Shown: piece by piece, positions 16,845 through 24,287 of the stretch
How the letters are laid out: each line of letters opens with the position of its first letter
How positions within the stretch are numbered: position 1 is the stretch's first letter
The notes under the pieces: model-generated
Seen by the model: only the letters and a program-made list of their open reading frames with translations
The model's database searches: none
What the model was told of the DNA's origin: nothing
Origin: Lachnospiraceae bacterium
Lineage (GTDB): Bacteria; Bacillota; Clostridia; Lachnospirales; Lachnospiraceae
DNA: 42,209 nucleotides
Direction of reading: 5' to 3'
NCBI GenBank assembly: GCA_015056725.1
Contig: SVFS01000017.1
Coordinates: 1-42,209, forward strand
Made by a program: the position numbers and the translations under genes

Positions 16845-17489
16845 TTACTTTTCAACTGCAATATAGGATTCAATACTTCCTTCCATATTGCCGCCTACAG
16901 TTGGTATTACCGCTTCTCTTGCATCAAGTGGTGCTTTTATCCCCATTAAAAAACTTCGACATGCCATACCAAGCATCTCAGATATTTCTTCCAAGGAAAA
17001 TGCGCACACCCCTGTCGCAGACATTACTGCTATTCCATGTGCATATGCCCACAGATTCTGGTATACGAGTTCTGCCTGTTGTCTGTTTAACTGAAACGTT
17101 TCCTTTGTCTCACTAATCACTTTTTCATAATGTCCTTCATCTACAATAAAGTCCAGATATTTATAATCATCACGCTTTTGCATAAACAAAACAGAATATA
17201 AATTCGGTTCCTCCATTGCAAAACGGATATACTGTACTCCAAATCCTTTTAACGGAGGTACCATCCGAAGTCCTTCTTCAACATAAGCATTATAGAGTTT
17301 TCTGGAAGCCTCCACAACTGCCTTGCGAATCTCTTCTACCGAATCAAAATGTGTAAAAATGGTAGACGGTGCCGTATTAAGCTTCTTTCCCAAATTTCTT
17401 GCTACGACAGAATCAATTCCGCCTTCTCTTGCCAGTTCCAATGCTACTTTTATCAGTTCTTCTTTTGTAAACTTCGGTTTTGGTGGCAT
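16845..17489 (-). CDS. TetR/AcrR-family transcriptional regulator
   Basis: The 214-residue protein has an N-terminal TetR helix-turn-helix: GIDSVVARNLGKKLNTAPST (24-43) then IFTHFDSVEEIR. The C-terminal domain resembles the WHG-type ligand domain (FGVQYIRFAMEEPNLYSVLF). It would repress DNA targets until it binds a small ligand. The ATG follows GAAGGGAG. It has its own consensus promoter upstream with an inverted repeat, so self-repression is likely. Its neighbours are the convergent dehydrogenase and an upstream glycosyltransferase; neither promoter is shared with it, so its targets are uncertain. Confidence 0.9.
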   Translation of the reverse strand: MPPKPKFTKEELIKVALELAREGGIDSVVARNLGKKLNTAPSTIFTHFDSVEEIRKAVVEASRKLYNAYVEEGLRMVPPLKGFGVQYIRFAMEEPNLYSVLFMQKRDDYKYLDFIVDEGHYEKVISETKETFQLNRQQAELVYQNLWAYAHGIAVMSATGVCAFSLEEISEMLGMACRSFLMGIKAPLDAREAVIPTVGGNMEGSIESYIAVEK

Positions 17490-17531
17490 ACTGTACTCCC
17501 TTCATGTATACATTCGAAAGAATCCCTTTTT

Positions 17532-17586
17532 GAACCATCGTTCTTAAACATTAGTTCATGATAAACCAAACTTTACCTTTTGTCAA
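17532..17586 (-). promoter_or_regulatory. tetR promoter with operator-like inverted repeat
   Basis: On the minus strand TTGACA (17581-17586) and TATCAT (17558-17563) are 17 bases apart, a near-consensus promoter. Just downstream lies GAACCATCGTTC (17532-17543, plus strand), an inverted repeat with GAAC/GTTC arms, and another GTTC at 17554-17557. This is the usual place for self-repression by a TetR protein. The protein-site link is inferred. Confidence 0.55.
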
Positions 17587-17598
17587 TCTTAAGACAAT

Positions 17599-18771
17599 TT
17601 ATTTACACGTCTGTAATATTTTATCGGCTGCTCCCTTTGGACCTGCGCAGTTTTTGAAACCTTGTGAAATCTTTTTCGCATTGTCCTTATAAGACATGTC
17701 TGTTAATAACAGTTCTATTGCTGTCTTAATCGCTACTGCATTTATTTTATTTAATTGTATCCCCGCCCCAACCTGAGACACTCTTGTCGCAACGCCACTC
17801 TGCTCAGATGTCTGTGGCAGCATGACAAGTGGGACTTCAAAATAAAGGCTCTCGTTTACACTATTCATTCCACAATGGGAAACAAATACATCTGTCTCTT
17901 TCAACACGGCAATCTGGTCAACCTGAGGAAATACAGATATATTATCCGGCAGCTTACCAAAGTCATCTAATGATACCAGATTTCCAACAGACATGATTAC
18001 CTGATACTCTGTATCCGTAAGTGCTTTAATACAATCCTTATATAACGGCATCATGTCGTTATTAACCGTTCCCATGGATATGTAAATCAGTTTTTCGTGC
18101 GTTTTATCTATCTTTTCTGTTGTAGGCCTGATAGACGGTCCGACAAAGGCATATTTGTCCGAAAAGGTATCTGCACATGGCTGAAACTGTGACGACGTAT
18201 ATACAATCGTATTGGTCTCATTATCATTCTGAAGAATATCAAGGATATTCTTGATAGGATATCCTTTATCCTGCAAACGCTTAATGTCTTTCGTAATTTT
18301 CGGCATAGAAAGCAGCATACCAAACAGTTCCCCAAAACTCTTTTTCATAATTTTAGAAGAATACTGATTAAAAGCGAAGGTCGTTGTGGAAGACACAAAA
18401 GGAATTCCAAGCTTCATGGCAACCGCTTTCCCCCACACCGCCATAGAATCTGCCACAATACAATCCGGCTTCAATTGCTCCATATCAGCGCATACTTTAT
18501 CATCAAGCGCTAATGTAGTATCTACCAAAATCTTTGTAGAAAACGCCAAGTCTTTTCCAATACGAGTTGCCTCCTTCGGTGTAAGCTTCTGCTCCATATC
18601 ATAATCATCACAGGAAATAAAGGTTGCCCCTGTTTCTTCAATTTTATCTTTCAGCCAGTTATAAGAATAATACCAAACCTGATGGCCTCTTGATATCAGT
18701 TCCCTGACGACTTCCAATGTAGGATTGGTATGTCCATGTGCCGGAATACAAAAAAATACTATTTTGCTCAT
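17599..18771 (-). CDS. macrolide-type (MGT family) GT1 glycosyltransferase
   Basis: The 390-residue protein resembles UDP-sugar glycosyltransferases of the macrolide glycosyltransferase group. The N-terminal acceptor domain has PAHGHTNP (10-17) with a candidate catalytic His at 12 or 14. The C-terminal nucleotide-sugar domain has ISMGTV (231-236) and the donor signature HCGMNSVNESLYFEVPLVML (299-318), then TSEQ where many relatives have DQ. Such enzymes attach sugar to macrolides, flavonoids or lipids; the acceptor here is unknown. It starts 30 bases after the DUF2812 gene with no promoter between, so it is probably in the padR operon. The site is GGGAG, ten bases before the ATG. Confidence 0.88.
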   Translation of the reverse strand: MSKIVFFCIPAHGHTNPTLEVVRELISRGHQVWYYSYNWLKDKIEETGATFISCDDYDMEQKLTPKEATRIGKDLAFSTKILVDTTLALDDKVCADMEQLKPDCIVADSMAVWGKAVAMKLGIPFVSSTTTFAFNQYSSKIMKKSFGELFGMLLSMPKITKDIKRLQDKGYPIKNILDILQNDNETNTIVYTSSQFQPCADTFSDKYAFVGPSIRPTTEKIDKTHEKLIYISMGTVNNDMMPLYKDCIKALTDTEYQVIMSVGNLVSLDDFGKLPDNISVFPQVDQIAVLKETDVFVSHCGMNSVNESLYFEVPLVMLPQTSEQSGVATRVSQVGAGIQLNKINAVAIKTAIELLLTDMSYKDNAKKISQGFKNCAGPKGAADKILQTCK

Positions 18772-18801
18772 ACTAATTTTTCTCCCAATATGTATTACTC
18801 T

Positions 18802-19329
18802 TTATCTCTTTTTTCGATTATAGTGTATTGCACAATAAATAAAAAATACAATATATACTATCGAAGCACTCCCCATAAATACTGCTAAAACATACTGTCC
18901 TTCTAAAAGTGTCCTAATTGTTTGTGGTATCAGTAATAGGCAAAATGTGATTAAAAGCGGTATCAGTCTTCCTTTATATACGCGTTCCATCATCGCCATT
19001 TTGGAAGAATCGTCATTAAAAATTCCCTCTTCTCCATCCATCATTTTCGCACTCTTACGGAAATAACTATATCCAAAAAAGTCTTGAATGTATTCCCAAC
19101 CACAATCACTAAACATTTGAACATATTCGGTTTTTTGTGACAATCCTTCCTTGTTATAATCAAGCTGATAGACAACATCTTCCGGTTCACATTTTTCAAA
19201 ATGATACATCCCTAAACCTGTCACTTTCACAAACTTCCAGCCTGCCATATGATTTTGACGCAGGTATTCCTGCTCATCTTCATGATTAAAAATTGTAAAA
19301 TATCGAACTTCTTTTTTCGTTTCCATCAT
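18802..19329 (-). CDS. DUF2812 membrane protein, partner of PadR
   Basis: The 175-residue protein fits the DUF2812 family: a cytosolic N-terminal half (KEVRYFTIFNHEDEQEYLRQNHMAGWKF and GWEYIQDFFGYSYFRK) and two C-terminal membrane segments (about 121-138 and 145-166). Its ATG overlaps the padR stop as TAATG, so translation is coupled. DUF2812 genes are commonly found beside PadR genes. A role as a membrane sensor or anchor acting with PadR is inferred, and no enzymatic motif is visible. Confidence 0.85.
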   Translation of the reverse strand: MMETKKEVRYFTIFNHEDEQEYLRQNHMAGWKFVKVTGLGMYHFEKCEPEDVVYQLDYNKEGLSQKTEYVQMFSDCGWEYIQDFFGYSYFRKSAKMMDGEEGIFNDDSSKMAMMERVYKGRLIPLLITFCLLLIPQTIRTLLEGQYVLAVFMGSASIVYIVFFIYCAIHYNRKKR

Positions 19330-19643
19330 TATTTCTCCCCTTGCACAGTCTTATATAAACGTTTAATCCGTTTCAATTCCAGTTCCAGTACTTCTATCCC
19401 AAGCCCTGTAATCACGTAGATTTTTCGTTTATCTTCTTCTTTAACGAACCTGATCAAGCCGTCTTTTTCCATTTTGGAAAGACTACCATACATCGTCCCC
19501 GGTGCAAGGCGTATTTCCCCGTCTGTCAGCTTGTCAACCATTTGCACGATTCCATAACCGTGGTTCGGCTCCTGTAAACAATATAAAATATAAAAGCCGG
19601 TTTCTGTCATCGGTACATATACTTTTCTTGTATGCGCATCCAT
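19329..19643 (-). CDS. PadR-family transcriptional regulator
   Basis: The 104-residue protein is a PadR winged-helix regulator: TETGFYILYCLQEPNHGYGIVQMV, then LAPGTMYGSLSKMEKDGLIRFV, the typical PadR recognition helix and wing. The frame opens at 19649, but AAGGAG is one base from that ATG and seven bases from the ATG at 19643, so the later start is called. It is the first gene of padR-DUF2812-glycosyltransferase. Three operator-like repeats surround its promoter, which implies self-repression. PadR proteins are often released by phenolics or drugs; the ligand here is unknown. Confidence 0.93.
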   Translation of the reverse strand: MDAHTRKVYVPMTETGFYILYCLQEPNHGYGIVQMVDKLTDGEIRLAPGTMYGSLSKMEKDGLIRFVKEEDKRKIYVITGLGIEVLELELKRIKRLYKTVQGEK

Positions 19644-19660
19644 AAGCATTCTCCTTAATA

Positions 19661-19722
19661 TATTTCAGTGCAATATATCGTAGTGCGATACATCGTACAT
19701 CTGACTATATCGTAGTGCGATA
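19661..19722. repeat. three 15-bp operator-like repeats upstream of padR
   Basis: TATCGTAGTGCGATA occurs exactly at 19708-19722 and 19676-19690, and a weaker copy, TATTTCAGTGCAATA, is at 19661-19675. Each exact copy has inverted arms TATCG/CGATA around five bases. The first copy lies between -35 and -10, and the other two lie downstream of the transcription start. Centre distances are 32 and 15 bases, so the exact copies sit about three helical turns apart. Confidence 0.75.
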
Positions 19723-19732
19723 CAATTGTCAA
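19704..19732 (-). promoter_or_regulatory. SigmaA promoter of the padR operon
   Basis: Minus-strand TTGACA (19727-19732, perfect) and TATAGT (19704-19709) are exactly 17 bases apart. The spacer is almost wholly filled by the operator-like repeat at 19708-19722. Confidence 0.8.
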
Positions 19733-19743
19733 GTAAAAACAAT

Positions 19744-19789
19744 AAAAAAAAGACACCTTTATAAGCAATAATCTTACTCAGTGTCTTTT
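19744..19789 (-). terminator. terminator after spoIVB
   Basis: On the minus strand AAAAGACAC pairs with GTGTCTTTT (plus 19748-19756 and 19781-19789). An inner TAAG/CTTA stem lies in the loop, and a run of T continues after the stem. It isolates spoIVB from the padR promoter. Confidence 0.75.
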
Positions 19790-19809
19790 CCTTATGTCGC
19801 CGCACGGAC

Positions 19810-21051
19810 TCAATGCTCCAGCATATTCTCAATAAATATCCCATACCCCCTGGTCGGATCATTGACAAGCACATGGGTTACAGCACCCACAATTCGCCCA
19901 TTTTGGAGAATCGGCGACCCCGACATCCCCTGTACAATTCCTCCGGTCAGTTTTATCAAATCTTCATCTGTTACTTCTATTTCCAATCCTTTACTATACT
20001 CATCATCTTCCAAATGTATCGCTGTAATGTTTACATCATACAGCTTTGCTTTACCTTCCGTTCCGGACAAAATCTGTGCTTTTCCAAGCTTTACATCCTG
20101 CTTTAAACATATATCCTTATAGTTCATTTCTATGCCAAGCTCTTTTACTTTTTCCATATCAAGCTGACCAAATACGCCATATTCCGTATTTCTGACAATC
20201 TCCCCGATAATATTTGTATCATCATAATCAATCATCCCTGTCAGTTCTCCGGGTAGTCCATCCGCACTTTTACGGATTCCGACAATCGTCGTATCATATA
20301 AAGAGCCATGCCCGAGTCCCATTAAAATTCCGGTATCCGCATCCGCTATTCCATGTCCGAGTGCACCAAAATTTCCTTCTTCGTCAACAATGGTAAGTGT
20401 ACCGACCCCCTGTGCATTATCACGAATCCATATCCCCATTTTATATGCACCATCCTGCATCGGCTCAGGTGTGATATTTACCTCCTGTACAACTCCGTCG
20501 CGTTCAATCAGTAACGTAACCATCTCTCCTCTATTGTCTGCCACAAACTCTGTAAACTGCTTCTTACTGTGTATGTCAATATCATTATATTTCAAAATGT
20601 AATCGCCTTCTTCAAGTGCATCCTCTGCCGGTCTGCATAAACCTCCGTCCATTCCCCGAAAGCTTCCTACATCCACTACCATTACCCCTTTTGTTTTAAT
20701 AAAAATTCCTACCGGAATTCCAAGTGCACTTGCTTTTTGCTCTTCTACAATAGCTACTTCCACCTTTTTAAGAGGTATAATTCCCAAGAGTCTTACATCC
20801 ATTTCATAAGTACTGATTTTGCTTCCCGTTACCATCTTGATTGGTTGATTCAGATTTGCGATCACCTTTCCTGTAGATGTTTCGATACTTGCACTCGCCG
20901 GAATTTCAAAATCGATTTCATGTTCTTTCTCTGCCAAAAGCCTCATATGAGATGGGATAGAATAATAGCATGCGGTATATGCAAACAATAACCCACTTAT
21001 CATAATAAGAAATAAAATAATTATTCCGAAGCATTTTCCGCATTTTTTCAT
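19810..21051 (-). CDS. spoIVB: SpoIVB serine peptidase (sporulation)
   Basis: SpoIVB is secreted from the forespore and cleaves SpoIVFA, which releases pro-SigmaK processing in the mother cell. The 413-residue form has an N-terminal membrane anchor (about 8-28), a PDZ domain near 105-195 and an S55 peptidase domain. His233 (GALGHGI) and Ser377 (VQGMSGSP) fit the known B. subtilis catalytic His236 and Ser378. The frame opens to 21183, but the added 44 residues are encoded by the recN terminator and a hairpin; AGAGGAG at 21059-21065 supports the ATG at 21051. recN lies upstream as usual, but spo0A does not follow. Confidence 0.95.
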   Translation of the reverse strand: MKKCGKCFGIIILFLIMISGLLFAYTACYYSIPSHMRLLAEKEHEIDFEIPASASIETSTGKVIANLNQPIKMVTGSKISTYEMDVRLLGIIPLKKVEVAIVEEQKASALGIPVGIFIKTKGVMVVDVGSFRGMDGGLCRPAEDALEEGDYILKYNDIDIHSKKQFTEFVADNRGEMVTLLIERDGVVQEVNITPEPMQDGAYKMGIWIRDNAQGVGTLTIVDEEGNFGALGHGIADADTGILMGLGHGSLYDTTIVGIRKSADGLPGELTGMIDYDDTNIIGEIVRNTEYGVFGQLDMEKVKELGIEMNYKDICLKQDVKLGKAQILSGTEGKAKLYDVNITAIHLEDDEYSKGLEIEVTDEDLIKLTGGIVQGMSGSPILQNGRIVGAVTHVLVNDPTRGYGIFIENMLEH

Positions 21052-21094
21052 AACGAATCTCCTCTCATCCCGATCAAAGTGCTTAGTAGCCGTC

Positions 21095-21120
21095 AAATGT
21101 GCATTCTTCAATGCACATTT
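21095..21120 (-). promoter_or_regulatory. hairpin in the spoIVB leader region
   Basis: AAATGTGCATT (21095-21105) and AATGCACATTT (21110-21120) form a perfect 11-base-pair stem with a four-base loop (GAAG on the minus strand). It lies between the recN terminator and the spoIVB ribosome-binding site. No T-run of note follows. It could be a leader structure or a protein-binding palindrome. Confidence 0.6.
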
Positions 21121-21137
21121 TCCCCGTTGCCATAACA

Positions 21138-21165
21138 AAAAAAGGACATGCAATATGTCCTTTTT
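21138..21165 (-). terminator. terminator after recN
   Basis: The stem AAAAAGGACAT/ATGTCCTTTTT (21139-21149 and 21155-21165) has 11 pairs and a five-base loop, and on the minus strand the T-run extends to seven. It ends the asp23-to-recN operon. Confidence 0.8.
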
Positions 21166-21228
21166 AGTATGCGTCATATTCAATTTTTCACTCCATCCAG
21201 ATTCTACTATGGAAATTTCTTACAATTT

Positions 21229-22902
21229 TCATTTGAAAGCTGCTGACTGATTTAATAAGTCCTTGGCATTTTCCATTGCCGCATCTGTAATCTCTCCGCC
21301 ACCAAGCATTCTCGCCAGTTCGCGTATCCGTTCATCTTTGGAAAGTTCACAAAGCTTTGTGGTTGTCACGCCTTCCTTTACGGATTTTTCAATCAGAAAA
21401 TGTGTATCTGCCATTGCCGCAATCTGGGGAAGATGTGTGATACAGATAATCTGATGCTCCTTGGATAAAAGACCGAGTTTTTCCGATACCTTCCACGCCG
21501 TTTTACCGCTGATTCCCGCATCAATTTCATCAAAAATCAATGTATCGATAGAATCCTTTGCAAGCACCGTTTTTAATCCCAGCATAATACGGGATAATTC
21601 CCCGCCGCTTGCCACATCCTGAAGCGGCTTTAAGCCTTGTCCCGGATTTGTAGAAATCAAAAACGTAATTGCGTCAAATCCACTACTTGTCAGTAACGGT
21701 TCCCTTTCTACCGCCACTTCCAATTCCACATGAAGAAAATTTAAATCTGTCAATGCCTGTTTTAGCTCATCCGCTAATTTCTTTGCCGCTTTTTTACGGA
21801 TATCCGACATTTCAAGAGCCTTATTCATACATGTTTCATTTAATTTTTGTACTTTTGCTTTCAAAGCATTCAAATATGTATCATAATCCAGTAATTTATC
21901 AAGCTGCTCCTGTCTCTCATGTGCATATTCCCTGACTTTTTCAAGACTTTTTCCATATTTTGCTTTTAAATGATTCAGTACATTTAATCTATTTTCGATT
22001 TCGGCAAAAGCTTCCTCGCTAAAATCCATATCTTCGATATAATCTGTCAGTTCCCGATGAAAATCCGATAGCAGACAGTCAATTTCTCCAAGCTGCGCCG
22101 TCAGCGTCTCTAATCTATCATCATAAGAAGCTACACCGGTTAATTCCCGAAGTGCCCTTCCTATCTGACTTCCTGCCTGATCCATATTAGAACCTGTTGT
22201 CATAAGCGCTACAGAAGCACTTTCCACAATTTTCCTTCCATGCAGAAGTGTCTGATATTTTTTCTCCAGCTCTTCATCTTCGCCTATTACAATACCGGCA
22301 GCTTCAATCTCCCGAATTTCGTATTGCGCAAGTTCCATTTCACGCAAGCGTGCATCTTCGTCCAATGCATTTTCAGAAAGCTCCTGCTTTGCCATCTGAA
22401 GCATCTGATACGCTTCCTGATAGGATTTGTAAATCTCCTGCAATTCATTCCATGCATAATCATCCAGTATTTCCTGCTGTTTCTTCTTACGAAGAAGCGA
22501 TTGATGTTCATGCTGTCCATGTATATCCAGTAAATATTCTGCCAGGCTCTTTACCTGCTTAGCGGTTGCGGTCTCCCCGTTAACTTTAAATATGCTTCTT
22601 GTCGGCTGGATTTTACGGGAAATAATAATCGTTCCATCCTCCTCAACAGGAAGATCGTATTCCTTCAGTAACGTCTCTACTTCCTTTGCATCCGTCTGAA
22701 AAAGCAGTTCAACCAAAGCATACTCCGCGCCGTTTCGAATAATATCCTTATCCGCTTTTGCTCCGAGTGCCAGATTAACAGAGCCGATAATAATGGATTT
22801 ACCCGCTCCTGTTTCACCGGACATGATATGAAGTCCTTTTCCAAAATTTACTTCTGCCGCGTCAATTAACGCAAGATTTTTCACGTTTAAGCTTACTAAC
22901 AT
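21229..22902 (-). CDS. recN: DNA repair protein RecN
   Basis: RecN is an SMC-like ATPase that gathers broken DNA ends. The 557-residue form has Walker A GETGAGKS (29-36), a long central coiled coil (about 155-370), the signature SGGELSRIMLGL and Walker B DEIDAGISG, all in the usual order. The frame opens at 22932, but AAGGAGA (22908-22914) lies directly before the ATG at 22902, which gives the family start MLVSLNVKNLALID. It follows argR by 54 bases and is the last gene before a strong terminator. Confidence 0.97.
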   Translation of the reverse strand: MLVSLNVKNLALIDAAEVNFGKGLHIMSGETGAGKSIIIGSVNLALGAKADKDIIRNGAEYALVELLFQTDAKEVETLLKEYDLPVEEDGTIIISRKIQPTRSIFKVNGETATAKQVKSLAEYLLDIHGQHEHQSLLRKKKQQEILDDYAWNELQEIYKSYQEAYQMLQMAKQELSENALDEDARLREMELAQYEIREIEAAGIVIGEDEELEKKYQTLLHGRKIVESASVALMTTGSNMDQAGSQIGRALRELTGVASYDDRLETLTAQLGEIDCLLSDFHRELTDYIEDMDFSEEAFAEIENRLNVLNHLKAKYGKSLEKVREYAHERQEQLDKLLDYDTYLNALKAKVQKLNETCMNKALEMSDIRKKAAKKLADELKQALTDLNFLHVELEVAVEREPLLTSSGFDAITFLISTNPGQGLKPLQDVASGGELSRIMLGLKTVLAKDSIDTLIFDEIDAGISGKTAWKVSEKLGLLSKEHQIICITHLPQIAAMADTHFLIEKSVKEGVTTTKLCELSKDERIRELARMLGGGEITDAAMENAKDLLNQSAAFK

Positions 22903-22956
22903 CGTATTCTCCTTTTGTCTCTCCGGGCGCAAGCTTTTTTCTCGTGTTACATTCCA

Positions 22957-23412
22957 TTAGCCATCTATCATTTTATTGATTTTCTGCATTACCGTAACAG
23001 TATCCTCTGTTGTCCGAATTGCCATCATAATTGTATCGTCTCCGGCTATTGTACCTACTACCTCCGGCATATTCAAACCGTCTACCGCAGCAGCTACTGC
23101 CATTGCCATACCGGATACCGTTTTTGCAACCAGAATGTTTTGTGCCATATCCATGGAAATAAGACCTTCGCGTAATACACGGATATATTTATCACTCATT
23201 TGCGATACTCTGTGTGTCACAATGTATTTCTGCTTTCCCTTTTCTGTTTCTGAAGGTACTTTTGACAGCTTTAACTCCCGAATATCCCTGGATACGGTTG
23301 CCTGTGTTACATCATAGCCTTCCCCACGCAGTCTTTCTACCAATTCCTCCTGCGTTTCTATTTCATGCATACCTATCAATTCCACAATTCTGGTCTGACG
23401 GCTCTTTTTCAT
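22957..23412 (-). CDS. argR: arginine repressor
   Basis: ArgR represses arginine synthesis genes when it binds L-arginine as a hexamer. The 151-residue protein has the N-terminal winged helix with TQATVSRDIRELKLSK (37-52) and the C-terminal arginine-binding and oligomer domain with GTIAGDDTIMMA. The gene follows nadK by 11 bases and precedes recN, the classic ahrC-recN order of Bacillus and Clostridium. No ARG box was looked for beyond the window's genes. Confidence 0.96.
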   Translation of the reverse strand: MKKSRQTRIVELIGMHEIETQEELVERLRGEGYDVTQATVSRDIRELKLSKVPSETEKGKQKYIVTHRVSQMSDKYIRVLREGLISMDMAQNILVAKTVSGMAMAVAAAVDGLNMPEVVGTIAGDDTIMMAIRTTEDTVTVMQKINKMIDG

Positions 23413-23423
23413 TTCTTATACCT

Positions 23424-24272
23424 CTACTCCGTACTCATCTTTCTCTGTAATATTTCCAAAAAGCTGGCTTTGCTAAGCTTAATAATTGTCGTCGTTTTAG
23501 AGGATCTGCTGATTTCCATTCTGTCGCCGGATGTCAGTACTATCCTTTCACTTCCATCAAAGCATGCCTCTACCTGTTGCTTCATATCTTTTTTATTCTC
23601 ACCGATTTCGACTGTGATTTTATCATTTGCAGACAGTACAATCGTTCTGGTATTTAATGTATGCGGACAAATCGGTGTCAGTAAAATCAGCTCTGCACTA
23701 GGCTCTACAATCGGACCTCCCGCCGACAAATTGTAGCCTGTTGAACCGGTAGGAGTTGATAGTAAAACTCCGTCTGCATGATATGTACATAAATACTGCT
23801 CATTTACATAGATGTGGAAGCACAGCACCTGTAAAGGTCCTTTTCGTGTTATCGCAATATCATTTAATGCATAATTTTTAATCTCTGCGGTTCCTTCTTC
23901 CGTTCCATCTGCCGAAAATTTCCCCCAGAGCATCATTCGTTTTTCACACGTAAAATCATCCTCGATAAGCTGCTTTAATGCTGCTTCCAGATGACTGCTT
24001 TCAACCTCTGCAAGATAACCTAATGTACCAAGATTCACACCGATTAACGGAATATCCTGCTCTAACGTCTCTCTTGCAGCACGAAGAAGCGTTCCGTCAC
24101 CGCCCAGTACAATGATACATTCCACCCCATCCGGTATGTGCAGTTTTCCTGACTCTCCTTTTGTCTCTATATAACAGTTTTTTCCATTGTTTTCCAAATA
24201 CGCTTTTACGCGATCTGTCACCTGAAATCCGGGATCCTTTTGACTGTTCGTTATCACTAAAAATCGATCCAT
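23424..24272 (-). CDS. nadK: NAD kinase
   Basis: NadK phosphorylates NAD to NADP. The 282-residue protein has GGDGTLLRAA (57-66), NLGTLGYLAEV (80-90), the NE/D-type motif ALNDIAITRKG and STPTGSTGYNLSAGGPI, all core parts of the nucleotide site. The ATG follows GAGGGAG. It lies 15 bases after tlyA and 11 before argR. In B. subtilis this operon position has no nadK, but clostridial genomes often place it here. Confidence 0.96.
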   Translation of the reverse strand: MDRFLVITNSQKDPGFQVTDRVKAYLENNGKNCYIETKGESGKLHIPDGVECIIVLGGDGTLLRAARETLEQDIPLIGVNLGTLGYLAEVESSHLEAALKQLIEDDFTCEKRMMLWGKFSADGTEEGTAEIKNYALNDIAITRKGPLQVLCFHIYVNEQYLCTYHADGVLLSTPTGSTGYNLSAGGPIVEPSAELILLTPICPHTLNTRTIVLSANDKITVEIGENKKDMKQQVEACFDGSERIVLTSGDRMEISRSSKTTTIIKLSKASFLEILQRKMSTE

Positions 24273-24287
24273 ATGTATTCTCCCTCG

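Noticed and set aside
21052..21183. 44-residue N-terminal extension of spoIVB
   Set aside because: The extension is encoded by the recN terminator and a hairpin, while a good ribosome-binding site and a membrane anchor follow at the ATG at 21051.
21166..21200. Possible SigmaG -10 (CATACTA) upstream of spoIVB
   Set aside because: No -35 with correct spacing was found, and it lies before the recN terminator.
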